A stretch of 64,000 bases of DNA from Leucocoprinus leucothites (Eukaryota; Basidiomycota; Agaricomycetes; Agaricales; Agaricaceae). The notes below the pieces were generated by a model, which saw only the letters and a list, made by a program, of their open reading frames with translations, did no database searches and was not told the origin of the DNA. The translations under genes and the position numbers were made by a program. This document shows positions 1-13,189 of the stretch, in pieces (the stretch's first letter is position 1; the number at the start of each line of letters is the position of its first letter). The stretch covers positions 1,178,001 through 1,242,000 of the forward strand of contig JAACJO010000002.1 in assembly GCA_013368445.1 (NCBI GenBank), read 5' to 3'.

Positions 1-1013
1 TTGATGTCCCATGGCTGAAGGACCAGGATATCCCTTGAACTTTACGTTATGATTACACGGACTGAACTTGGCAGCTTGTCTACTCTAGCAAGAGGCTATA
101 TCGGCGACTTTAAGGCTCAGCAGCATCCAGGATAGGGCCTCAGGGGAGAATTAGTCAGGGCGTAGTGGCATTGCCTCATGTTTCGAGTATGGAGATGGCA
201 ATATGTCCTGAATTGGGAGGGTTAAGTATTCTCCCCATCATAAGTTCAACGCTAGCCATTAGGTTTTTATTCAATCACTCGTTGTAATTCGGCGATAACT
301 GACCATGCAGCTTTACAAGAATAGAGACAACTGGTTTCGGAAGTTCGGTGAACGTCGAGAGGAGCGACAAGGTTGGCTGGCTAATACAGACAATGCCCAA
401 TCCCAAGACTAGTGCCGTTCATGAGGGTCCGTCGGGGGGAACACAGATTAGACAATGCTTCTTCTGGATACTAGGCGAAACGAGTTGTGCCAGGCTGTGC
501 TGCGGTTTTCTTGGGTAGGTGGCATACAAGGTTGCTATCTTGACAGCGCCGCCAAAGGAGACGCAGAGCGCAAAAATCTGGTTAGGTACTTCCATGCACA
601 AAACAAGCAATAATAACATGAAAAATGTATGCTCTTATCAAAGTGTCAATCATGATGGAATCGTTTGGACGACATTCTGCAGGAGCGAGTTGAAGTTCAT
701 CTAGCCGAGTAGTTTAACGTCATGCATGTGGAGAGCAGATGCAAGACGTAGATAATTCACGGCGGAGTGAATGATTCGTGCTGATCTTAAATGTGAGGAA
801 TGTGAGGGTGTCTGATAATTAGATATTTTGAGTTGGGAAGGGGACTCGGAGAGAAAGGAACGTCAATCATAAAGGGCGGGAAAAATTCAATCATCACGAT
901 ACGTAACGCGCTTGATGCAATCACGTGTGGCGGTGTCACGCTGATTCCGTCGAGGCTTGCGGGTCTCCCAGTTCATAATGATACTGCCCACCTTCTCTTT
1001 CTCCTGATCTATC
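1..1013. other. Non-coding or unassigned left edge
   Basis: No reading frame here resembles a protein I know. The longest frames are under 90 codons and overlap one another on both strands. The right part (about 720-1013) is the presumed promoter and 5' leader of the Clr2-like gene that starts at 1014. Confidence 0.5.
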
Positions 1014-3659
1014 ATGTCCCGACGTGTAGCCCAGCCCAGCGTCACATTTGGACCCTCGACTGTCTTTCTCCAATTTCCTCGCTCTGACGGAAATGAGGCG
1101 AGGTGGCCCACAAACACGACCCGCATCGTTGACAGTGAAGGTCAAGTAAACTTCATGGAACTACTCGACGCCGAAGAAAGTGGGCAAGCAAGGAAGTGGA
1201 GAGCTGGAGTTGGAAAAGCAATTGCGGCTAAGCTTGAAATGCAAGGAGATTGTGAGTTCCAAGGCCATACTTCTGAGTCATCATAACCTGACTAGAGTCC
1301 ATAGCAAATAATTACGTCCTGCAGAGTTGGCCAGCGGGATATCAGATGTATGATCATCACAAAGGACCTGCAGGAAATCCACGACATGATATATACCTCT
1401 ATGGTGAGTGGTATGTGGGTCACCCAGTTGACATTTAACCTTCCCCATCTAGGTTACCGATCCGGTCGGTTTCGCTCTATTAACGAATTTATACCCCATG
1501 CTATCTGGCTTTTCAGCGATGCTACAATGAACTATGCCAATTGCGAATGCAAATATTGCACTAAACAACCACAGAAGGGAATCACAGCCAGTATGGGAGA
1601 CATTCTGGGCACACCACTTTCCGCCTCCCCTGTGTCTCGAGTTCGGAGAGAGAAAGCTCGAGAGAAAAACAAATCCAGCCGCCCATATGCCTCGGTGCAG
1701 AAGATTCTCAAGCCCGCACTGAAGCCCTCACCTCATATTCAAGATACTCCTATACTAGCTGAAAGGAACTCTGACCTGCGTGCCGTCTTTTCACGCAATA
1801 GTATGAAGCTGAAGCGCTGGTATCGGGATGGAGAGGTTGTGTGGTGCCAGCTATCAACTCCAATACCCGGACCGTCGGGTGACAGCAGCACTATTGTATT
1901 TTGGCCTGGCCTTGTTCAAGAATGCAAGCTTAAAGCCGTGCCCATCCCTCGTGAAAATCTACCTACAGGCTCAACTTCAAACCCTCCGAACCCGTCACCA
2001 GGGCCTTCTTCTACAAGTTCTAATGCACACGAAGAGGGGCGTGGCACCGTATACGAGAAAACAGAACGGCTTCCATTCACAGTAGAACAGTCGACAATCT
2101 ACACTGTCGAACTTTTCGGTGTCAGCAAATCGATCCGTGCCCATGATCACGAAGTTATACCATATCAAGCACATGTCCCTTCAGACGAGCTCATTCTTGC
2201 AATGCAAGAAATCAAACCTGAACGACTCAATTTTGATCGTGATGTAGTTTCAGCATTCAACCCACGTTCAGACTTGGAACCCCCTTCTTTTGAGGATGCC
2301 GCCGGTCCCTACGCAATCGCTCTACAAATTGCCTCTAACGTCTCACAATTCTTTTCGGTGACGGACGAGTATGAGTTCACGTACAGCGTTCCCCCACCCC
2401 CGCCCGCCCCTTCAACCTCCCAGAATCAGCCCGATAATTCACTTATCGCCGTTATCAATGCTGCTGGTCGTATAAACGCCGCATCGCTCACCTCAGTCAA
2501 TTCCCACACACCACATCTTTACCGAAATATTTCTGGTACACAACCTAGTATGTCTCCATCGGCAGTAGACAAACTTGCAGACGATCTGCTCGGCTCAGGT
2601 CCGAGACCAATGGGAACCACCAGGACCCAAATACGTTTCCAGGGACTGTGGTGGGGTCCTGAACGAATATGGGTTGACGAGTTTGTGCGCCTCAAGGTTC
2701 CAAGGCGATGCCTTGCGCCACACGGTTCCCAAGACATATCTCCTCCTGCTGGTCCGAGCAAGCAGGCTGTAGAGAATTATAAGGTCACTGGCCGTGACAT
2801 TTCGGAAATTGGTGCTGGGTCCAGAGGTGTTTTCATGCGTATTGACGCTTTGTTTGTGGTAGAGATTATGAGTGAGGGTAGGAAAAGAAAAGAGTGTAGA
2901 GCCAGCGGACCACTGTTTGAACTGGTTGACGAGGACTGGGACGAAAATGAGGACGTCAACGTCAAGCAACACAAGCTGCGGACGCAGGCTACCACAGAAA
3001 CGGGTCGACCAACAAACCCCCTTCCTACTCGAACATTATCTTCATCAGCAACCCAACCCCGTTCTGCCCCTCTACCCACACCATCCTCTTCAGCACCATC
3101 GATCCCACAGTCACAGCCTACTCCGGCAACCTCTTCTCTCACACCTAACAAAATGACCACTCCCGCTGCTCTACCCACCCCTTACCTTCCACCACAACCA
3201 CCTTTGGGCTATCGCTTCAGGCCAATCCTCACGCCTGGCTATGAAGCTGTCGTTTCCCTCTCCCTACTCGCGGGACGATACTACCCTGGCCTTCTCATGC
3301 ATCCACTCCTCGTTGCCGAAATGAGTCGTGCGGCAAGAGTCCCCTTGGAAGAAGGCGGCATCTTGAAATACGGTCATATATGGGCTCTTGATGGGCTCAA
3401 TGGTGGTTTTCACTGCGCTGTAGACCCAGATAAGTTCCAGTCTAGCCGACAAAAGATGTTGGATCGGGTAGATAAGGAGGCTTATGTCCTACTGGATGCG
3501 TTTAAGCGAAATGCCCTCGCGAAGAATGAGGTTGAAGAAGAGGAAGAGGAGGATGTAGACATGCTAGCGAAGGATGAGGATGGAACGAGTGAGGATGAAC
3601 GTAATCGTGGGTTCACGGGGAACGGTTTGGACAGGGATGGGGATGTGACCATGCATTAA
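1014..3659 (+). CDS. clr2: Clr2-like transcription-silencing protein
   Basis: Read as three exons, 1014-1251, 1335-1403 and 1453-3659, giving about 837 residues. The second junction is clean: TAT G at 1403 joins GT TAC at 1453. The first uses an acceptor at 1334, because the nearer AG sites break the frame or create a stop. The N-terminal third carries YDHHKGP (from 1349), YRSGRFRSINEFIPH spanning the second junction, and the cysteine cluster NCECKYC (1539-1559). These are the signature strips of the Clr2 transcription-silencing domain. The middle has aromatic, SH3-like strips (VWCQLS, IVFWPGLVQECK, YTVELFG). The rest is Pro/Ser-rich linker with a short conserved C-terminal block (GILKYGHIWALDGLNGG) and an acidic tail. 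In fission yeast, Clr2 is part of the SHREC complex that deacetylates and remodels heterochromatin. A similar nuclear role here is inferred from family membership. It converges on the TRAPPC12-like gene. Confidence 0.8.
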
Positions 3660-3876
3660 ATCAATTGTTTCTTGTTGGATCTTCCGTTGCATATTTACAA
3701 TTTTGGTGCTCTTTGTGTTTTGCAAATTTTCAAGCTTTGGAGTATAAATGATTTGTTTGCACCTTGACATGGTTTTTTTTTTGCATTGTGCCGACTGATC
3801 TCATACAAACATCGACGGTAGAACTAATCATACATTCTGGAAACGAGCACTCGGCGTTTGATACTTCGACTAAAGC

Positions 3877-6800
3877 TCAATTGGTTGGCATCTTGAGGCA
3901 ATTGACCCTCAAACCATCTCCACTCCATTTAGCAACTTCGATGAGCAGGTCCTTCTTTTTCTCCAGACCAGCAGCCGAGCGAAGCTCATACAAGGTAGCT
4001 AGCGATATATGTGTCATCGAATTGTTCTACTAGCAAGAAAACACCACGTACAGAGGTTGAACAAAAAGGGTTCGGCCACGACTACGGTCGATGGGGATGA
4101 CTTCAAAGCTCTCTCTAGCACTTCGATAGCCTGGAAGACAGGTCAGCTAGGATACTGGCTATCGTGAACTGACTGACGAACCTCCTTCAGTTTTCCTTGA
4201 CTCAATAATGCGACGCCCAAATTATTCACAGCCTACAGCAATAACCATCAACGACCTTACCCTAATCGCGACTCCGAATAGGACCAAAACAAACGGCCAC
4301 TTACAACGAAATTATCCGCATCCTCTTCGATCATATTTTTCAAAACTTGCACACTCCTTTCCCATTCACCCTCTGCGGCGCTCAGAATGGCGTCATTCAA
4401 CTTTTTCAGAGATTCATCTGCATTTGGATCCTGAGCTACGATCCCGAAATGATGTGCCGCGAGTTGGACATTTCCGCCTTGGATATATATCCTCGCAATG
4501 GCGGAGCGAAGATGTGAGTTTGTTATAGTGCTGTGAGGACCGCCTGTGTGAGATAGTTGTGTACATAGCGGTTCGAGGAGTTTAGTTGCCGCAGTGAAGT
4601 CCTAGAGATTACTCAAGATGTCAGATTACAGTTCTCTTGTATATGTAACATGAGCCAAACCTTCATCTCGACCAACTGCGAAGCCAAGATCAAGGAAATT
4701 CTCGCCCCCCTCTCTTTCCACATATCCTTGATTTCCTGTGCTTCACTCTCGGTCTTGGCAATTGTAGCAGCCTCCCTGGCCTTTCGTTTACACTTTCTTA
4801 GCAATGCACTGAGTGCATCGAGGTACCCCATATGATCACCCGACCAGTACTTGATGCGAGCGTACATGACCTCTAGCTCGAATGGTAGGATCTTTTCGAA
4901 GACGTAAACCCGGTGGTCGACTGGTTCAATGGCATTGAGTACTGCGAAGAGGTTTGTACATTCTGCTGCTGTTTGGTTTGAGAGTCTGAGGCGGGCGAGG
5001 CTTGCAAGGCGAAGGTACCAAAGCTGTTATCAGGAGTGTTTAGGCACTTGTGGTGTTATTGGGCGGACCTAATATACTAGACGCACATCAAGTATATTCT
5101 CAACATCAGCAGGATTCGAGGCAACGATCCGATCCCTAGCCATCTTTCCTAACGTTCTCCAGCTGTTCGTCATCTAATTACAACTAATCAACCTCACATC
5201 TAAAAAATGAATATGCACCAAAAGTTCTAGAAAACTTACAACCAGCGTATGAGTATCAGTCCTTTTCCACTCTCCAGTCACATCTCGCACAGGCCTCTTC
5301 TCAGGAGGATAAATATATTTTGTCAGCAATGTAGTCAATGGGTCCGTCTATTATACATATAATACGTCGAGGACGATTTTGGTAACCACCACACGAGCAA
5401 GTTTGGTGAATAAAAAGAGCGGCGCACATTCGGAATAGGTAAGAACATGGTGGGGATGACGAGGCCAGGCAAGAAGAGGTCTGGTACCTCTTCCTCCACT
5501 TGGCCCTCACCCTGTTCAGCAATTTCTTCAGGAGGCGGCGGCGGAACGTCCTTGTTTACGTTAAGAGGCGACGAAACAGGTGGTTCGGAAGCCGTAGGAG
5601 AAGTCACATCGGGAGTAGCCATGGTCGCCTTTGACACACTAAGTGCAATTTCCTGAGCAGCCGGAACATCAGAAGAAGCGAGAGAAGGGGCGACGGACGC
5701 TTCCCTCTCTTGTCCGTACTCCTCCTGCTTGTCCTCATCCGACATCGCATCACCTTCTTCGTCGACGAGGAATGGGTCAGGCACTTCCCGCTCCACATAA
5801 ACAGAAGTGCTTAATGTGTGCTCGGAAGTCGACAACACCTCCTCAGGTTGCACATCCCCTGCCTCAGCACTAACGGCAACAGGCGTAGGGAAAGCAGGAG
5901 CCTGAGGTGTAACAGGTGTAGGCATCTCGGCAACGGGTGAAAGGGCGATAGATACGATATTCGGGGAATCAGGAACTTGCACTCGAAGTGGCTCGTCGGA
6001 ATCACCCGATACTACTACGGCGATTGTTGATGGTGGTTCGACTAGCACCAGTGGTGCTGATTGTGACTCTTCTTCTAGGCTCTGCGTTGGTTCACCTTCA
6101 GGTAAAGACTCGGGTATCCGCTCGTGTTCGGCTTCAGCCTCGTGTTCGTTGACGTGGAGTTCAGCCTCTTTGGTCTTCGCACTCGCCGAGTCCTGAGTAA
6201 AGCTTGATTTACGCGAAGAAGTAGAGGTATTAAGAGCCGAGGGGATGGAGGTTTGGGAGGGATGGGATAGATGATGATGGTCAAGACCAGGAGCGCTTGC
6301 CGCCGAAGATGAACGAGGTCTCGATTTGGATGTCACGTGCGGTAAATGCAGACTACTGCCTAGCCGACGGATAGATTTCTTTACTCGGCTCGTCACTTTC
6401 TTCATCGGGGACACTGATGGTGAGCTCGAGGCACTAGATACAGATCCAGACGATGATAGAATACTGCTTTTGTTTGACTGAGTCGACTGAGTGGATGCTG
6501 TGTGGCGATGGTGGATTATAGACGCTGATATAGACCGCACGGACCGCAACGAAATTGTCCGCAGGCGTTTCGTCTCTGTGCGTCCTTTGTTAGGGGTTGT
6601 AGGGAGTGAAGGTGTAGCCACAGATGAAAAGGATTCCTCCGAAGAGGAGTTACCGTTTAGTGGCATTGTGACCGATATAGGTCTCGCCGCGACGTCAACG
6701 GAAGGGATGGTTGAAGTCGAACTGGACCTCTTCTTAGAAGAAGGCACGGACAGCGAGAAGGGTCTGGGTTTGTGCAATTTGTTGGGACCTGCCCTGGGTG

Positions 6801-6975
6801 TTATGGTGGTGGTAGACGTTGGAGCACTGCTATCACCAGTCTGGGTCACAATCTTCTCCCTTTCATCCTGCCTGATTAAGTCTCCACCTGTCTCCAGCTC
6901 TCCTTTCATTCCCTTTTCTCTTGCTTCTTTCGTGTGTGATGCCGAGGACGTCGGCAGTGAAAAAAATCTGGTCAT
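3877..6975 (-). CDS. TRAPPC12-like vesicle-tethering subunit
   Basis: Minus-strand multi-exon gene. The first long exon (6975 down to about 5430) encodes about 520 residues of Ser/Thr/Pro-rich, probably disordered sequence that ends in PDLFLPGLVIPTMFLPIPN, a hallmark of the TRAPPC12 family. Downstream exons give TDPLTTLL, KYIYPPEKRPVRD, a helical TPR-like region (YARIKYWSGDHMGYLDALSA and ISLILASQLVEMK, 4650-4867), RSAIARIYIQGGNVQLAAHHF (about 4430-4510), and a last exon ending EVAKWSGDGLRVNCLKMPTN before a TGA at 3877-3879. TRAPPC12 is a TPR subunit of the TRAPP III tether acting in ER-Golgi traffic and autophagy; that role is inferred from family. The start at 6975 is the first ATG of the long frame. 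The internal exon edges between 3877 and 5340 are approximate. Confidence 0.85.
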
Positions 6976-7952
6976 TACTGGGTCGAAGGAGTCGAAGACT
7001 GGTACGACAACGGCGCAATGTTGATCAAGTCAATGCGGATGTTGTCTAGACAGTAGAGCAAAACGCCAGCAATCGATGGCGGGCCGAAGGCCTAGACTGA
7101 TAAAATTAATAGCAGCGCAAAAAACGAGTACACAGTGGCAATTGGTTGTGGGCGAGCGGATGTGGCAGCAAGTTAGTGTCGATCGGAAGAGAGAGCTCAT
7201 ATTTATATAGCCAGGCCCTGGGGGCCGACGAAGCAATTGAGTACATTAGCCACCGTAAAGTTAATGCCGCCGCGCCCAGGGACACTTGACATTCCACAAA
7301 ACACTTCCGTGAGTGTTACGGGTGTTTTTAGGTTGCCGAGAGCAGGCCTGTGTTGTGCCAGAACACACGAAAAGCGCGTGGACTCGCAATTCCGACTATT
7401 CTCGCCTTCTCGGATCCAAGTGACTTCTGTTCTTTGCTGATAGAGTGATTATCAGCCCGCTTATTGCCTCGCCGATAACCGCCTAGATGTGTCAGTGACG
7501 TTTGGAAGACATGAGGCATGCACAGCATTAATGTTCGGAAAGCAAACCCTACGGAAGGTCACAGTTATTCCTGTTTCGCGATTTGTTTGTCACCGATTTT
7601 GCTCCCACACGTGTATTCCATGCACCCTGTCCGTAATTTAATCTCCACTGCAACCTGTCGAAAGTTAACTGTCCCTTGTCTTTTCCGAAACCCGGATGCC
7701 GAGCGCACTTGTCAAACATGTGTCAATAATATAATGCTGAGGTCTCGTTGCGGAACACAAAGGCAAACTTACAACTAACGGAATAAGTGATTATAATACG
7801 ATGGCAAGAGAGGACAATAAAGAACTCGACAACAACGATGACAATGAGACATACTACTATATGCGGACCCGGTAACCAGACAAGTGATACATGGAGCGCT
7901 CGGGGCACTAACGTAACATGCAAGTGGGGGGAGCCGAACAATGCCAATTCTT
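6976..7952. other. Intergenic: TRAPPC12-like promoter and KAR9-like 3' flank
   Basis: About 980 bases with no supported gene. Part nearest 6976 should hold the promoter of the minus-strand TRAPPC12-like gene; an AT-rich TATTTATATAG run lies at 7199-7209. The other end is the 3' flank of the KAR9-like gene. Short frames here show no recognisable motif. Confidence 0.5.
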
Positions 7953-10916
7953 CTACATTTGACGATTTAAAATGTAATCGCTCAAAGATTGCCACCCTGG
8001 ATGAAAAAGTCAATCATCAGCCATTCGCTATATCATTAGAACTTGAGGCGAGAAATCAAAGTAATTGCACTTTGACCTTGCGCACCACAAGATAAGACTT
8101 AGAGGTCAGGTGAAAGGACACTCACCGCCACCGACACGACATACAACTTTCTTCATGGTCACACCACCCGCCGTGCTTCCTCGTCTATTCATGGTCGTCA
8201 ACTTCAGGGTAACGATCTTGGTGCTCAGCGTAGTCGAGAAACTGTACTTCGCTTGTACTTCTTCTCCTGGCCTTGGCCTCTTCAATGGCGCTTCAGTCCT
8301 CTCGACCTTGAAACCGTGGCCTAGCGAGTTTAAGATATTTGCCACCTCGACATCCAAAGGGTCTTTCAAGTCGACGGGGATATATTCATGCACAGGAACA
8401 TCGCTTTGTCCCCATGTCTCAATTAACATCGCCGTAGAAGGAGTATGTGCACCGGCACGGGAACTAGGTCTAGAAATCCATCCTGTCGATCCTTCCCTGA
8501 AACTCGACGGTGGGGCTCTTGGAAGGGGTGGCCTAGACGACGTCCTTCGTCCAGATGACCCACCAGAAAAAGATGCATTTAACGGTCTTGCACGAAGTGT
8601 TCCGATTTCTGGCGTTTGTGACCTGATGGCCAGACTTCCGAACAATGATAGCTTGCCCGTCGGACTATCTGGTGTGACATAGTTGGACATAGTCGTTGAG
8701 GGTCTAGATGGCGTCGAGAGGTGTAGACTCGGAATTGGGATCTTTGATCGGCTAGGTGGTCGCGGAGGATGCCCGAATGCGGATGTGTTGGTTCCAGAAA
8801 CGGAAAATGTGGGTGAGAATGCCCTTGAATATGGATCATGCTCAACTGGTAGTCCTTCAACAGCACTTGTTGATACAGAGCGAGAACCTTTGGGGGCAGG
8901 TATGCTACTCGGTGTTTTGGGTCGTGGTCGTGGAGTCGTGGCCGTGGGAGGAGAGAGATTTCGTGAGGGTGTCTGAGCACGAGAAGGCGGACGAAATGAA
9001 GCCAGAGGAAGAGGAGGCAGAGGTGGTTGCTGCAAGTACGATTGTGTCGTGGACATAGACGAGGAGATTGGTGACCATGGCCGCGAGGATGACACAGAAG
9101 CTCTTGAGACACTCCGCCGGTACGGGGTCCCATGCAAAGTTCCATCTGCATACTGACCGATAGACGAAGGGGCCCTGCTAGGAGGTGTAGGTCTATTGGT
9201 GCGTGATCTATCCTCAAGTTCTACCTTCGTTGAACTGTTCCAGGTAGGTTTTGTAGGGGCTTTGCTCTTTCCCACGGAACCAGTCTCAAGCCTAGAAAGC
9301 GTCCGAGGAGACGACTCGGGTGTCATACTTTGACTGTATTTGTGTGCAGGGCGTTCGGGGGTCGCGGGTGGACCTCCTCGTACTGACGCAAACAGAGATT
9401 GCCTCTGAGTCTTCTTGCTGTTCGGAGGAGGCTCGGAGGATGGTGTGCGTGTCATTTTGTTTTTGGTCACAGATAATGGAGTAACGGAGGAACTTGAACG
9501 AGATCCGCCAGTTAACTTGCGTGCAATCATTCGGAGAGGTGATATGGACTCCGAAATGGCGCTGGCAGCACTGGGCGCTCTTGACATACGAGGAGCACTA
9601 GTAGGGGTGATGAGGTATCCATTCTTTGACGATAGGTGGCCAGAGGTACTAGAGCCAGCTTCACTGGACGCATCTCCACTCAAGAAAATTCGACGGACGC
9701 TTTCCATCTCTGCATCAGTCCGAGATATGCGTTCCCGTAAGTTGCGCCACCTCTGCGCTGATTCTGCGTGTCGTCGCAACGTTTCACCATTCTTGGTGAC
9801 ACGCTCCTGAACTCCTTTGTCAATGATGGCGAGGACCTTTGAAGTAGCTGGCATATAGTGCCTTATTAAGACCAATGAATAAAGGCCCGCCATAGTGAAA
9901 AGGAAAGCAGCTTACTTCTTCTTCGCCTCATAAGATTCTAGAAGCGAAGTGAAGACCTCGAAGGTTACACCCTGCTTGTCACCTCGCCCTGAAGATACGA
10001 GCGAGGTGTGGGACATGGTATGATCGTCAACCGCACCAATGCCCTTCCGGTGAACCTGCCAGATGAAATCTTGACATCGGTTAACAGCTTTCTCCAAACT
10101 CGACATCATCCCGTCTGCCTGATCTGTGACGGTCCGGAACACAGTTAACCATTTATCCTCTTTGAGCTCCTCCCTCAGCACTCTGGTCTCCTTCTGCACG
10201 AGTTCCCATTCTGAGAGTAATGCGGCATGCTTCTGGAGTATGGCAGCTCTGTCGTTAGGCTCACCAGTGGCGGACGAGACGGTAGGAGTTGTCGAGGATT
10301 TGATGAAAGGATCCAAGGTCTCAGTGACGGACTTGATGCCTCTCTCGACGAGGACAAGTTTCTCGTCCATAGCCGCGAGAGACTGATCAATTGTGCTGGT
10401 CGTGTTGGCATTGTCCCCTGTGGACTGGGATTTATGACGAAGCTCCTGTATCTCTACGGAATGTGATTGAGTTGCCAGTGATGTTCAAGTTGTATGTGAA
10501 CATAGACTCACCAAAGATGCGAGCCTGAATGTCAGATATCGAATACGAAAGCTCCGTCATATGTGTTGATATAGCCAACAACCGCAAATCGCTGGTAAAG
10601 GGTGGTAAGAAGGAAATGTCAAGGAGCTCAACGCGACCAGAACGCACTCTAGCTCCCCTGGCTGAGTAACCTGTCTGATAGTGATAGTGACGTTCTCTGC
10701 ATGTCCCATTTAGCCTCCGTATACGGAATTGAGGCGTATTTACGCACCATCATCTTCTAAATCAAGCGAAACTCTGGATGAGGCGGGCGAGGGCTGGTTG
10801 AATGCCGATGCTGGCGATGGCGGGACGGTGACATAGCTACTGGGGCTTGACTGGGCCAGCGAATTAGGCGAATTGAGTCTGGAGTCGAACGATGATGAGG
10901 CTGTAAGAGAGGTCAT
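7953..10916 (-). CDS. Kar9-like protein with C-terminal GAS2/GAR domain
   Basis: Five exons: 10748-10916, 10512-10670, 9916-10453, 8126-9861 and 7953-7996, giving about 881 residues; every junction keeps frame. The ATG at 10916 has a strong context (CTACCGCCATGA) and is preferred to one 14 codons upstream. Residues about 60-370 are helical, with Kar9-type strips (TELSYSISDIQARIFG, KWLTVFRTVTDQADGMMSSL, QDFIWQVHRKGIGAVDDH). A long Ser/Pro/Arg-rich linker follows. The C-terminus is a GAS2 domain (NILNSLGHGFKVERTE through MKKVVCRVGGG), and its last strand, WQSLSDYILNRQM, comes from a 44-nt terminal exon. Kar9 links the microtubule plus-end protein Bim1/EB1 to myosin and actin for spindle and nuclear positioning. 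GAS2 domains bind microtubules. A cytoskeletal linker role is inferred from the domains. Confidence 0.82.
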
Positions 10917-11295
10917 GGCGGTAGAGAAGAAAGGGACTCTGAACAGCGAGCGGTTCAAAGTATGAAGGCTGGACGAGGAGGAACCGCCGGAGTCGGTGCC
11001 CAGAGCGCGCTGGCGAGCTACTCAGTCACTCAGAACAGGGTATAAGAGCCCTCGGCCTGGTGGACGCGACGGCGACGGTTCCTCGCAGTGGGCGTCGTGG
11101 ACGAGGAGAGCTTTAAGCGTGGTGAATAATGCTGGGTAAGACTCAGGGTGGCTTCTAATCAACTTCCTATGTGACCAGGCAGTGGCGCTTGTTTGGCACT
11201 GTTCTATCTTCACACGAAATTGTTGATTCAACTTCCATGCATTTTCCGGAGAAAACTCGACTAGATACTACGCATAAATACTATTATCTAGGGTA
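10917..11295. other. KAR9-like promoter and ERG4 3' flank
   Basis: The region upstream of the KAR9-like start and downstream of the ERG4 stop; both genes are on the minus strand. I see no gene in it. A TATAAGAGC run at 11040-11048 reads on the plus strand and so is not obviously the box of either gene. Confidence 0.5.
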
Positions 11296-13189
11296 TTAAT
11301 AAATGCCGGGGATGAACTTGTACTTCACGACTTCGCAGTATCGGTCCCAATCCTTGCCATATTTGATTGCACACCTGACCAGCGAGTCAGTCGGGAGGTC
11401 GCGACGGTCAAGAATTCTGCTTACCTCTCAAAGTCACGTCCACACCTGTGAATCAGCACAGTAATGAAGAACATAGAGTAAAAGTAGGGAATAATTGTTG
11501 CAGTGCCAATGATCGCGCCCCAGGTGAAGCTCATGGTCCAGTCGGCAACGTAGTTCGGCTTGCGGGAGTAAGCCCACCAACCGCTTGTGAGCAGGCGGTT
11601 GCTACGATGGAAATGAGCGCTAGAATGCCTTCATTTTCAGGCTAACGCACCCATGAGCGGTCTGAATGTAAGTCGGGTTCTCGACAGTGTTCCAAGGAAC
11701 CTGAGGGAAGGTTTTGCGGAAGGTAGTAATGCCCTGGGTCTGCATTTTGAAGTGGCTCTTTTGCGCCATAGCGGAGTCCCAACTGCACAAAACTCGTTAG
11801 CTGAATTTTGAGCGTCAGTGAAATCAACCCACATATAGTAAGCTGTGATTAAAGTGGTGTAGATAACAACATAACCAAGAGTAGAGAAGCGGTATGCAGA
11901 CGGATCATGAGAGGCCATGTAGACAACAGAATAGACGTAAGACTGCAAAATACGTTAGTAACATTGATGTGCCAAAACGAATCGCACGCACGAAGGGGAC
12001 ACCGGCAAAGTTCCAGAAGATAACCATGAAACCCCATTTCTCATGGTACATATCCCACGTCTGAGGAATACATTCCTCACCCTTGGCACTACATCGGGTT
12101 CAGTCTCAAATTTTGTCGATGTATGAGAAGTGGTGTACCAGGCGTTTATATAAAGTCCAGTGGCAAGGCACATGAAAAGCATATTCTATCAAAACGAGTA
12201 AACCGTCAGAATCGGTAAATAATCACGAACTACTCACAGGAGTAACATATCCGAGGGTATCATACTGCTTGCAAGCACCAGACACAGCAAGGTAGAAAAC
12301 GATGACCCAAGGGATACGAACCTCAGCCCACATCTTCAAGTCAACAGGACCAAGACGAGGGTTAAGCGCAGCGCCCATAAAGAAGTCGTAAACGACATTG
12401 CCAGACATGCGAATCGTAGTCTTCGTGACAGCAGCATGGACATAAGTAAGGATGGAAACACCGAAGCCATAAATCATGGCGACAGTCATGAGATGACCGT
12501 AGTTGTCAATAATTTCGGTGAGGCGGAAGATACCAGTCCAGTGGAGGACAAAGGAAACGATGATTGTGGTATACCAGCACTGAAGTGCGTTGCAGTTGTA
12601 CATCAGAGTTTTGTAGCCGAGGGAAGGAACGGGGAGACCCTCTTGCTGGAATCCAGGAAGAACCCAGGCAATGAAGAGTTGGAAAAAGAAGTTGCCCGAG
12701 TAAACCTTCCAGGCGTAAAGGTTGGGGCTAGCATCCTAGCCATACGGTTCAGTGGATCGGAATATACCAGGGCGCAAGCTCAATTTACCTTTTCTATATG
12801 CGCCCACATCCTCCATAGGAAGGGGACGATGTCGTCCGTGGATGTAGGGTGAACGAGCTTTCCGTCGTAGAACCACAAGCAAATCCACAAATAATACATC
12901 AGGATGGGGAAGCCAGTAATGATGGCTGCGACGCCCCAAGGTCCACCGAATTCATATCTTAAAATCATTGTCAAATAAGCCTCATATTTTTGTGACGACT
13001 GGAAACCAGAAAGGCGCGTCCTTACGTTTCATGAGAATCCAACCTCTTGTCAGCGGCTCTACCAGCTTCAGTGATGTGGAGGGTGGCTTTTGACGCGCCG
13101 TTGCTCTTTGTCGCGCCATAATTCGATGAGCCATTAAGAGACGGGTCCACAGAGCGTTGTCGAAGGCCGTTTGCCTCTGAGGCAGCCAT
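11296..13189 (-). CDS. erg4: Delta(24(24(1)))-sterol reductase (ERG4 family)
   Basis: Multi-exon minus-strand gene. The ATG at 13189 has context CCACCATGG and opens [20 protein letters not shown]. Exon 1 (13026-13189) joins exon 2 (12789-12957) at ...[15 protein letters not shown]. Further exons give a polytopic membrane protein. Strips include [60 protein letters not shown] and [11 protein letters not shown]. Towards the C-terminus come [20 protein letters not shown] and [20 protein letters not shown], ending IPGIY before the TAA at 11296-11298. These are ERG4/ERG24-family signatures. '[11 protein letters not shown]' and the C-terminal NADPH-binding region fit ERG4, which performs the last step of ergosterol synthesis in the ER membrane. 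The related C14 reductase ERG24 is less likely given the '[20 protein letters not shown]' block. Confidence 0.9.

Noticed and set aside
8579..9217. 212-residue minus-strand frame as a gene
   Set aside because: It is a shadow of the KAR9-like exon in another frame, with no motif and biased composition.
10917..10958. Start of the KAR9-like gene at 10958
   Set aside because: It adds only 14 residues; the ATG at 10916 has a much better context. Both remain possible.
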